From Dermanyssus gallinae (taxonomy: Eukaryota; Arthropoda; Arachnida; Mesostigmata; Dermanyssidae), in the NCBI GenBank assembly GCA_003439945.1, contig QVRM01002020.1, positions 389,001 to 453,000 on the forward strand: a stretch of DNA of 64,000 nt, read 5' to 3'. The position numbers were made by a program, and so were the translations under genes. Each line of letters begins with the position of its first letter. Position 1 is the first letter of the stretch. Under the pieces are notes generated by a model. It had not been told where the DNA came from, ran no database searches, and saw only the letters and a list, made by a program, of their open reading frames with translations. This document shows, piece by piece, positions 54,600-64,000 of this stretch.

Positions 54600-57500
54600 C
54601 AAGTGATAGCTGTTACTACAACAACAATTTCTGCTTCTTCTACTGACACTGTTGTGTCTCTTCGATAAACGACACTGCTGCTATTCGTTCTATTCTCTAC
54701 ACACCGCTCGTTTCTCATCAGTTGAATACGTTTTTCCATAATACGGTTGTGGTTGGACCTTTACCTCTTCTACGGCTCTCCCTCACTTACCTCAGCCTCT
54801 CCCAGCCGCACCTGCACGTTCTTCCTTTCGGTCGGCAACTGATCTGCAGCCCCATTCGAAACCAAAGTGGTATGCGGCCCGGCGTGGGCCCACCAGCGTG
54901 GCAATATGGCGCCCAGGTATCCCCACACTTGCGCTGGCTAGAACTCGCGCCGATTTGGAAGTAGGGTCCCCACACTCCTGGGGCAGGAGTGCCAGAGGCC
55001 ACGGCAACTGATCAGCTAATATTGTTTATAATTTTATACATACCGGCCGCAAACGGGGTTGGCATCGTCGTCGAGTCTATATTGCTGAGGAGTTCCAGCC
55101 TACGCGCACGACGACGTAGCCTAGCTGGTCGGATCGTAGACAAATACTGGGAGTTCGCCCGAACTCGCTCTGACAAAAACCGGGAAACCGACTGCATGGC
55201 GATATGGTTGAGTTCCTTCGTATAGACGAGTTTAGCTGAAACGGTTGAAACATCCATGAAAGAAGCGTAATAATCTAAAGGTCAACCGCGACCTCTTGGC
55301 TTTATGGACCCGCGCTGGCGCAATAGTATGCGACGGCCCATCGCAGAAGTGTTACAAGTCAATTCATCATTTATTCACTCACGCAGAAGTGTTACGGCGA
55401 GACTAAAAAACTGTCGCTACCCAGCAGAAAGACGAAGGTGGTGGTACACGTGCTAATTAATGATGATAATGGCGCTAAGGACTACTGCAATAGCGCCGGG
55501 GGCAAGTTGTCGCAGGGCTGTAGACGGGATGCACATTCACACTAATGCCACGATCGACTACCTTCACTAAAACGATACAAACGGCTTTGGTGTCCCTGGC
55601 TAACGCCTTTAAGGTACTAGTCTATACATTTCAGTGGCCTAAATCTACAACGTCTTAAGGTTTAGATTATTTTTTGTTTTTACTAAAAATCAAAGCCTAC
55701 GAGAACATTGGACATTCTGTTTCTACTTCCCTCTTTTACATCATGCGACGTACCAGCGACTTTAAGCACGAACTGAATGCCGTATCTGAATACGAAATGT
55801 GGCAGGCATCTTGAGTGGGTGTTTCGGAAAAAATAGAAGTCATATGCCAGAGTAACTGTACTCATGTGCCATGATAACAGCGGCTGTATTTTTCTGTGGT
55901 ACTTTTTTGTCTAACAAGTAAATTCCTTTGAAACGTATTGCATTCTAGACGCATAACTGTACTTTGCGTTTATTCGTACTTCCCTAACGACTAGAACAAT
56001 TCCCGATTCAAATCTAAAGAGGTATGGTATGACATTTGCGTTAGTCAACTAATATGCAATTTAGTCACCACACGACAAGTATAATACAATAGTTGTTATG
56101 TTTCATGCAACTAGGCATTTACTATTGTATCTTAGTTTTTTTAGTACGTAGATTTTTAGCTACATCAACTGCTTGCTGTGCCTACCTGAGACAATAATAG
56201 GTAACAGCAGAAAACGGAATATCCTTATCTGTGACGTACAACTCTGCTGTACAAATGCGCCGTATGGCTAACCTAATCTATCGCAAATATCAGTCCTATT
56301 TTGTTCCTGTTACGACGAGTACCTAATGAGTTCTAATGCACGCCGACGCTTAGCAAGGCCGCGTTAAACCACGTACCGCCCAAAGCCTGTATGCGTATAT
56401 ACTCAAACAGTCTCGTCGCGCAGCAAATTTTCTACGAACGTTCGCCAGGTCGACATGTCCTTAATCAAGTTTGGCGTTTTGCCTCGCACGCTGGGTGCCA
56501 TCGTTCCGGTTTCGTAAGCACTTTGTGTCGACGACTACGACGACGACGACGTCGCTAAGCACGATGAGGTAGTCGGTATTTGGCGGTACGGCGTCGCGAA
56601 GGCGTTGCTCCACGGTAGTTCGCTGGCTGATTAGGACGATCCTGCATGCGTGGTTGCACAGGTCCACTGGAGTCTGGGTTCTCCGGGGGTTCGGCGGGGG
56701 TACACACATATACACAAAGACACGCATGCCAACGCCCAATAGATATAGCCCACAGGCCTCCTCGAACGCTGTACGAAGGCTACGCCCCGAATTGTCGCCT
56801 TTCGCGTAGCTGTCGCTCGTCTACTGCGGATTGTCTTACCCTTTTTCCTCTTAGCTCTCAACGCATCAGTCTACCAGCTCAACGAGGTTTGCGCATAGCA
56901 GACGTAGCACACTCGAGGCGATCACCGGCAACCGGCGCGCTAAACTCGACACGTTTCTGCCCTGGGAAACATAGCTTCAAAGAAGAGATACTCGGGTAGC
57001 GAGAGCATCTCACGCCAATTATAGAACAATCGCTGCTTTTAGCCGGGTTTAGTCGACAGAGGCGTTCGACGACAGTTCTACCTAACTTGTATCTTGGTGG
57101 CAGCGTAGATAAACCGCACCCTGTCCTTGGCAAGGTGCGATACTCGACACAATATCACAATATGTGACAGAGCCAGAAAGCTTGTTGAGAGAATGTCGTT
57201 AACAGAAATTATTGAAAGTTGCGATCCCAGAATAGCGCATGAAGCAGATTTGAGAATGGCTGATTTTGCAACGAGGTTTACGACTATAGGTATGATATGA
57301 CGACCGCCATTAAGTTTATATCCCCAGGATTGAAAGTTGTGCGTTCCTGCCACATAAATGACCATGAAAACAAAGCGTGATGACGCAGCTTTTAGCTGAC
57401 AGGTTCGCTCGTAGGTTCCCTGTATGTTTAGTTATGGCTTCGCCTGATGGTAGATAGGTTGCTGAATGTGTTACACCGGTTGTGTTAGGACAGATATGGT

Positions 57501-58310
57501 GAAGTGAAAGTACTCGAATGGCTTCGGGTCCAAAGGCTTTTAGGCTGTGCCGCGCAGGCTATCACGCGCAGCAGTTGATGTCTACAGGACTACCGAACCC
57601 GCCATTGGACTGAACGGAATTCAATCGAAACCGACAACATGCCAGATAGCGGAGACCATATAGAAAGAATAGCAGAGATAGCTGAGCTGGCTTCCATCGA
57701 AAGCATGGCATTAGTAGTTGCAACGCTAGCAACAGCATGCCACGTAGAGCTGAGGCTGTAGGAAACGGCTGCCGAAAGAGAATCGCCGAAATTCCAGGAT
57801 GGATGGTGTACGCCGGGACCGGGGCTGAACTGTGAGATTATTTGAGCAACGGAAAACGGAAACCAGTTGGTTTAAGGGTAGTGGGATTGTGTACCAATAG
57901 CAGAATGTGATAGCATGAATAGCAATAAAGGATGGCCGTGGACCAGTGACTAGGAAACCAGGGACGACGTTTTGTTGGCGCCTCGTAATGTATCCACTAG
58001 CAGCAAAACAGTAGAATCTCCCCTAATGGATAATAGACTATCGGAAGAAATTCGGAAGGCTTTGTTTGCAATGTTCCCCCGGCTTTTTGTGCTCGTGTGC
58101 GCGTACAGTGAGTGGGGGTGCTTTTCAGCACAGAATCAGCCGGCGCCGAAAACGGGCCGGCGAGTCATCGGGCTATCGTCCAGTAGGCCGTCGTTTCTTG
58201 CCTCCGTATGGCTGAGGTGGCTGAGGCTAGGGGGAGGATGCTTACGACTAGTGTCCATGCTATCCGCCGGTATAGAAACGAAAAACCGCTACAGCCATGA
58301 CGGCTAAGCT
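53996..58310. other. about 4.3 kb with no recognisable gene
   Basis: Contains a TA tract (54567-54598), a GC-rich block (about 54840-55010) open in several frames, a 14-bp direct repeat CGCAGAAGTGTTAC at 55341 and 55384, and an ACG run near 56535-56550. No domain was recognised in any frame. Confidence 0.4.
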
Positions 58311-58350
58311 ACAAGTAGTAGTAGTAGTAGTAGTAATAGTAATAGTAGTC
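58311..58350. repeat. (AGT)n microsatellite
   Basis: About nine AGT units followed by AAT/AGT variants. Confidence 0.92.
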
Positions 58351-60130
58351 TACGATCGCACTGCACCGGCGGTGGCGGCGGAAAAAAAGTGAAAGAGATC
58401 CACCAAATAGCCCGAATTCACCATCGACGCCGCACATCTACGTACAACATCCCATTGAGCGGAACGAGGTGGTGGTCGTACGGCAGCTGTTGCTGCTGAT
58501 GGTTGTGGCGCATGGATACAGGAGCGCGGGGGCTGGGCTGGGGTTATGCGTCCGGACAGCACCGGGGCGGCGGAGCTCGGTGCCCGAGGGGTCCTGGAAG
58601 ACGAAAGAAGGCGTGGAAGGAGCACGGGGAACATGACGACGAGGAGGCAAAGAAAGCGCGAGGAGAAGGTGGCAGAGGAGCAAGAGGAAAAGGGGATCTT
58701 AAGTTTGCCTGTAGACGTATTTGGTGATAGGAGAAGATCTGGACGTCGAGCATGTCTCTCATCTCCTGTGAACTGCGCTTCGAGAGGTCCTAAGGGAACC
58801 GACTACGGGACCGTTCCGGCAGCATCCGCATAAGCAGCGGCAACGGCAGATTCGGAGTCGGCTGGAGGCGAAGGGGTTGGACGGTAGGATATGTTGCAAG
58901 CGGACAGCGGGGCCGACAGACAGCTTCATGTCTAGAAGCAGCAGGCTTAGAATGGCCGGTCGAGCCGAACGACCGCCAACAGTCCGCCTCGTCGACGCTG
59001 TGGACGCTGCGTACCGCCACCTACTCCACGATTCTTCGGCTTCCACTGTGCGGTTGGCAGTATTGTGGCCGTTGCTATGGCCGTTGCTCCTGCTACTAGC
59101 CAACAAAAGCTACTACGGCGAGTACTACTGAATGTACGGGCGCCGACGGAAGGTCGAAGCAATTGCCTGATTGGTTGCTATTCAGTTTCCATCTGAATCT
59201 GCGCGGATGAATCTCGGTTGCTATCAGATTGCCTTTTTTGCCGTTTTCATCTTCTACGTTGCTTTCTCTTCTTTTACTTTTTGCAGTTGTCCGCCTGCCC
59301 GGCCGCCGGCCAACCGCTCTGCCCTTATACGAAGAAATGATGCTTTCCGCTTACTCGTGATTTGGCTCGTTTACGAGCAGGAAATTCACAAAAGGCTAGC
59401 AGGATATATAGCCTAGAGCCAGTCGCAGTCGTCCATCATACTAGGAGATTATTGGCTCACATTTCTCTCTCACAGCTCCTGCGTTTGCGGCTGCTGCTGC
59501 TGCTGCTGAAGAATCTGCTGTTTTTGCCACTGTTTTTCCGACCGCTGCTCGCTGTAACGGCGTGACCATATGTTGGCGCGCCCAGGTTCGCTGTAAAGTT
59601 ACAGCAGGTCGTCAACGTATCGCACAGGCGAAACAGCCTACAAATACGAATAACATATGTTAGAGACATTGGTGCGTCTATTTTCTTCTACCGATGGTTT
59701 GCACTCGAGCATACTTTGTCGGATTAGGATTATTTCTGACATCAGTACTGCTCATATGCCCGGTTCCCTCAGTGTGTCTTCTATTGTTACATGGTTATAT
59801 AAGTACCATCTAAACAGCCCACAGAAAACTTTATTGCCCATAAGTATAAGTTACATTTTTTTTCAAGACGCGGCATACAGCTGATTAAAAAAGAGCAGAG
59901 AACAAGAAAATGGGACCGCTACGTGTTCTTGAAAAACCCCGGGTTTTTGTGATTAGGCATAATCCTGGCCGCTATATCCAAGCCTTCCAGAACTGCCCGA
60001 GTTAATCTATTGTAGACGTCCGGATCTCGTCTGTAGTCCTTGTCGCCTTGGCGCGAAATACACTTAATAGATAAGACACCACGCATAGTCTGACGGACTC
60101 TCCTTTGTATAAGTCCCAATCATCCTTGCA

Positions 60131-60132
<2 letters not shown>
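58351..60132. other. no recognisable gene; short CTG run
   Basis: GC-rich sequence to about 59130 with overlapping open frames, and a CTG run at about 59486-59508. No domain was recognised. Confidence 0.4.

Positions 60133-60166
<34 letters not shown>
60133..60166. repeat. (TA)n microsatellite, mariner target
   Basis: About 17 TA units. The mariner at 60167 starts directly at its end. Confidence 0.93.
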
Positions 60167-60170
<4 letters not shown>

Positions 60171-61207
60171 GATGATTCATAAGTTTGTTTGGAAAGTTAC
60201 ATGCGCCTTACTGCGCAGCCCCGGGGAGAATGAAGACTGTTGGGAGAGGGTAGTTTCTTTACCTGGCGGTAAGAGCAGACATGCGTTGTATTATACCGTG
60301 GAATTCGTTTAAATATCTAACTCACGCGAACTGTAACGCTCGAGTGAAGATGGCAGACCTAAATATGCATTTTCGTCATTTAATGCTATTTTATTTCCGA
60401 GAAGGAAAGAATGTAATCCAAGTCGTAACTAATATACGTAATGTGTATGGCGGAGAGGCAAAAACAGATAAGACAGTTCAAAAGTGGTTTATCCGAAATA
60501 GGAACGGCGACTTCGACGTAAACGGCCGAGAACGGCCCGGACGGCTTTTGACACTGAACACGGCCGCATAAGCAACAGTGGTCGAACAAAACCCACACCT
60601 CTCGCTGCGCGAGATCGTAGCCATTGTCGACGTACGATTCACATCCGTTCAAATCTCAATGCCGAGGGATTCGTCAGCAAGTTGGATATATAAGGGCCAC
60701 ACAAGAAAAGTTATTGTTAGGTGCTTGGTGGGATGCGAAGGGGTGATCTTTTATGAGCTGTTGCAACCAACAACAACTGGAAATTTGTTTAAGGGCAATT
60801 GGCCGGAATTGGCGAACAGACGAAGAGTGACTTTCCACCACGACAACGCAAGACCGCATACTACACTGCTCGCCAAGAAGTTTACAGAATTTAGATGAGA
60901 TATTTTGCCCCATCCTGCGTATAGTCCTGACATCGCTGCATTGGATTATCATGTGTTTCGGTCTCTTCAAAATGATTTTAATGGCAAAGACTTCGATTTA
61001 TTGGAAGGTGTTAAAACGTATAAAGACTATTACTTCGGAATCCAGGACGCCACCTTCTGGAGAAATGGAATCATGAGCTTGCCTCAACATTCGGCTAATA
61101 TAGTTAAACAAAATGGGCAATGCAGCATTTAATAAAAGCTTTCTGTTGTAACGACATGTGTCGTCAAAGATGGGTGAAATTCCGAACGGACTTATGGGTC
61201 AACCTAC
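60167..61207 (+). mobile_element. mariner, second family, internally deleted
   Basis: Imperfect terminal inverted repeats: left TTGGGATGATTCATAAGT at 60167, right (reverse complement) GTAGGTTGACCCATAAGT ending at 61207. TA follows on the right, and the left end lies in a TA tract. The length of 1041 bp is about 240 short of a full mariner, and the missing part lies inside the transposase. This lineage differs from the 1.7-kb mariner (HHDNARPHT against HQDNAPAH). Confidence 0.9.
60350..61132 (+). pseudogene. mariner transposase, first catalytic Asp deleted
   Basis: The start is ATG 60350 (MADLNMHFRHLMLFYFREGK). The helix-turn-helix region follows (VYGGEAKTDKTVQKWFIRN, then ERPGR). One frame runs throughout, with in-frame stops at 60569-60571 and 60896-60898 and the end at 61130-61132. 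Between VEQNPHLSLREI and GCEGVIFYELL the segment that normally carries the first Asp is missing. The second Asp (HHDNARPHT, 60842-60844) and third (YSPDIAALDYHVF, 60944-60946) remain, with 33 residues between them rather than 34. The protein is inactive for two independent reasons. Confidence 0.88.
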
Positions 61208-61441
61208 TATATAGGTTACATTTACTTAGTCCAAAATGGCACAACGTAGGAACTAGAACTAAACTTGGCACACTTAGATGCCACACTACCTAAAAGATTA
61301 ATCTCCAAACATTGAGGGTTTTAAGCACATTGCACGCACGTGCAAATCACCCCTATAAGGTAAATTTATATTAGGTTACTGATCTGCTAGCGACAGGCCC
61401 ACTAGATTTGCATCGACCCGAAAGGTTTATGCGCTGAACTA

Positions 61442-61733
61442 GCGATGTGGGGGAGTTATCCAGGCGGCTAGTGCGTTAGTCATGATTGTCATCTGCCGGG
61501 GTGTCGAGGAGGCGGTTTGACCCCTTTCTTGATCGAAGCGCTTTCTTTGAGCGATTCTTATTGAGAATAGATGATATACTACACCTCTTCAAATTTAACG
61601 ACTACTGTGCCACAAGGACTGTTGAGGAGATCCTAGATATCTTAACATGTCTGCTTATGTTGTCCCTTTAAGCGTTTCTGATATAAAAGGCTGACATGTG
61701 TACTTAGGTATACATATCAAGCGAATAATCAGT
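61442..61733 (+). mobile_element. SINE family B, copy 2, most complete
   Basis: Head GCGATGTGGGGGAG…CTAGTGCGTTAGTCATGATT matches the reverse of 48400. A B-box-like GGTTTGACCCC is at 61514-61524. The body contains TTGAGAATAGATGATA, GTGCCACAAGGACTGTTGAG and TCTTAACATGTC. It ends in the palindromic tail CTGATATAAAAGGCTGACAT…GGTATACATATCAAGCGAA shared with LINE X. At about 290 bp it is of normal SINE length. Confidence 0.7.
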
Positions 61734-62255
61734 CCATATTTCTATGGTCGTTCACGGTATCTGTACTACTGTTGCGGCTCACTGATGTGTGGCGCTATGC
61801 CTATCACATACCTAGCAGTGGAGACTTGCCCAGAGCCTTAATAAATATGTCAAGCAAGATACATTCAAATAATAAAACCGCTTACATAATGTATGCTTTT
61901 CAGCTGTTCCGTAGTCTAGCATCGGGCGTTTAGCATCGCGGTAAACTTTAAGCCAAGCACGTTTAAGCGACATAGAGCATCGGACTAAGCACAAGCCTTA
62001 GATGTTTTGGATCGGTGTTCGTCGGACCACGATAGGCTATAAGGATAGTAGGATTCACACCTACATTTTACACATATAGATACATCACATATTTGCCCAG
62101 GATGCTCTATTCTTCTACAAATGATACTCGTCTGCTTCGAGCAGGCCTGCGCTGTTTAGGAGGTACATTTGTGTGCTGGAATAAACAATATATGTGCGAA
62201 ATGAACAATTTCTATATTTGTGTGCTGGAATTGCCTATTTTTCTTCAAATATAAA

Positions 62256-62257
<2 letters not shown>
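61734..62257. other. no recognisable gene
   Basis: A TTTGTGTGCTGGAAT block occurs twice (about 62168 and 62217). Otherwise nothing was assigned. Confidence 0.45.

Positions 62258-62293
<36 letters not shown>
62258..62293. repeat. (TA)n microsatellite
   Basis: About 17 TA units. Confidence 0.93.
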
Positions 62294-62297
<4 letters not shown>

Positions 62298-62587
62298 ATC
62301 GCAGAACATAAGCAAAATTTAACAATACAAGTTTGCCATCTTGCAGAGGCTGGGCAAACATCTTAGTTGATCTGCCTTTAGAGGGCGGCAGAAACTCAGT
62401 CGAGCTGAGCACAATAGACACCAACACTAAAGTTAAGGCACCTTTTCTTCGGGCTCCGGCCAGCCATGGGATCTATAGTAGATATTAATACGTGTCATGT
62501 TTTTTGCTAAAGCTAGTCAATCCCAAGTAGCCTAGTATAAATTATATAGGCAGATGACCCATAGACAGGATGCAAATATTGCAAACA

Positions 62588-62641
62588 GTAGCCAAGGTTG
62601 CTTTTGCAAGTAAAGTTGGTAGCCAAGGTTGCTTTTGCAAG
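62588..62641. repeat. 31-bp tandem duplication
   Basis: A 23-bp block beginning GTAGCCAAGGTTGCTTTTGC occurs at 62588-62610 and 62619-62641 with eight bases between. Confidence 0.92.
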
Positions 62642-63129
62642 GAATAATGGGTTGTGTTAGAACGAAGCAACACATTTAGGTAAAATTCAAATGCATAAAT
62701 GGGAATCTGCATACGAGCTTATTCAACAAGTACGCAAAAGTAATAGCAAAAGCTTAACAAATAAGGGCCTTTTTAGCATACGATATTGCACCACCAGCAT
62801 TTAGAAAGTCACGAAAGGACATATCAGACCCCTTTATTTTTCGATTAAGAGGGTGGGAGGAGGCTGGGATGCAGGGAAACTTGAAAATCCGTTTTGCTGT
62901 GCGATTATCTAGGTACACGTTAGACGAATATTCTATTGATGATTTCAATTCATAAACTAAAATTTCGCTTGTACCATTTAAATATAAGCACTATTTGGCT
63001 TCTTCGATTTTTCCATCGCGCACCAAAGAAGCTTTAGTAAGAGCTCACAAGCGGTGATTGTACCCGTGTCTCGTTGTTCTTCGTCAAAAAAGCTGAAAGC
63101 GACGGAAGGCATTCGGTTCGATATCAGAT

Positions 63130-63402
63130 CTTCTATTAATAGTAGTTTTATTAACCAATGATTGATTTACGAATATACATCATAGACATCGCAGAACTAG
63201 AGTTGAGGCAGCGGAATTGCTATTTTACAACGCTGAAGGTGATATAGATCACACGTGCAGCCACAAAGTTTACATATACATTAAGTGAGGTCTCATGAAA
63301 CTTCTCGCGCGCACAGATCTTCAGATCGAAGCCGTGGACGGCAAATCTGGTGATTAGATGCCGGTTTTCATAACTGCAGGCTCTCCACAAATCCGACGTC
63401 AT
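63130..63402 (-). mobile_element. LINE C-terminal fragment (family H), copy 2
   Basis: The minus-strand frame 63220-63402 reads SYENRHLITRFAVHGFDLKI, then REKFHETSLNVYVNFVA, parallel to the fragment at 793-1239 (CYRNRYFVTGFAMHGFHM…NEWHEISTECKCN). The Cys residues of the finger are largely lost. Downstream, TTTTATTAACCAATGATTGA near 63147 matches the 3' region of copy 1. Heavily decayed. Confidence 0.5.
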
Positions 63403-64000
63403 TCCTTTGTTTCATATACATATATCGTCTTGCCGAAGACGGCGGCTTTTTAGAGAACACGTATTAGATCTTCTACAGAGCCTATTTACAAATCATCTAT
63501 GAACAACCTTAATCGTGTGTTTGCACAAATGCATGGGCTCCAGATAGGGTAAGTAATCTAAGAGTTTAGATAACAGTTAATTTATATAGACGGATTTAAA
63601 CATTTAGATCTTTAATAATCAAATAACGGTATAGCGTGTTTTCACGTCCGTATATTAACTTGACTAAGACCCGTTGACGTTAAAACACTTTGGTCTCGCG
63701 CAACTTTTGCGGTATCAGGTTTGTCTAAATATATATATATATATTTATTTTTTACGCCCTGACAACCACATTCTAGACGCTCGTAATGGGCTAAGTTGCC
63801 TGTGGCACGATATCGTCTAAATGTATCTCTATCGTCATCGAGTTCTCGTACTGGAATTATATAGACTTTCTCTAGCAGAGGTATGTAGCAGCAAGGCAAT
63901 GACAACCAGGTCCAACAAATTCAACCAGTACGGCCAGGGCTCGAACTAGCGATGTTTTGCTAATTGTGGTTGCCATGGAAACGCCCCGTTTCGACCGAAA
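63403..64000. other. no recognisable gene; small TA tract
   Basis: TA run at 63728-63745. An 87-residue minus-strand frame (63642-63905) has no recognised domain. Confidence 0.4.

Noticed and set aside
57078..57365. LINE RNase H fragment (NLVAKSAILKSAS resembling the RNase H end)
   Set aside because: The similarity is a few residues, with no catalytic motif and no neighbouring LINE part.
62754..62948. LINE C-terminal tail (KRIFKFPCIPASSHPLNRKI)
   Set aside because: Resembles the tail block only loosely and no RT sequence adjoins it.

Overview
The window looks like repeat-rich intergenic DNA (possibly intronic in places) from an animal nuclear genome, most likely an arthropod. No complete host gene is recognisable. 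There is no prokaryotic gene density or operon layout. Instead there are long non-coding stretches, (TA)n and trinucleotide microsatellites, decayed mariner (DDD) transposons, fragments of several LINE lineages, and tRNA-headed SINE-like elements. The species cannot be named from the sequence. A chelicerate is only an impression.

Layout. 0-5.3 kb: a MITE-like inverted-repeat element (241-450), a LINE C-terminal relic, a SINE-like head, a nearly full-length but broken mariner (1715-3007) sitting inside a G-rich minisatellite, a (TTG)n tract and an RT relic with an intact YADD motif. 8-16.7 kb: a decayed LINE on the minus strand, called family 1 here (ORF1, endonuclease, RT, C-terminal tail). 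Its 5' two thirds lie in an almost perfect head-to-tail duplication of about 3.36 kb (9920-13274 and 13280-16664). 18-19.6 kb: a 5'-truncated LINE, called family X, with a FADD catalytic box and a C-terminal Cys/His finger, bracketed by (TA)n tracts. A second, worse copy lies at 40.1-40.9 kb. 20-40 kb: mostly unassigned DNA, with purine tracts, a CpG-rich block near 32.3-33.1 kb, a dispersed repeat pair (28.0 and 31.3 kb), a 190-bp inverted repeat, one weak candidate host exon (28836-29125) and a mariner-like relic (36.2 kb). 41-49 kb: SINE-like elements and LINE fragments. 49-64 kb: microsatellites, minisatellites, a second mariner of the first family carrying an A-tailed insertion (52.8-53.9 kb), a third, internally deleted mariner (60167-61207), another SINE copy and another LINE C-terminal fragment.

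The elements appear to interact. A tRNA-headed SINE family (48.2, 61.4 and probably 41.9 kb) seems to share its 3' tail with LINE X, as expected if the SINE borrows the LINE reverse transcriptase. Two mariners sit at TA dinucleotides in TA-rich repeats. One decayed mariner later received an A-tailed retroinsertion. The two most unusual signals are the 3.36-kb tandem duplication (one substitution and two (TA)n length changes noticed) and the LINE/SINE shared palindromic tail.
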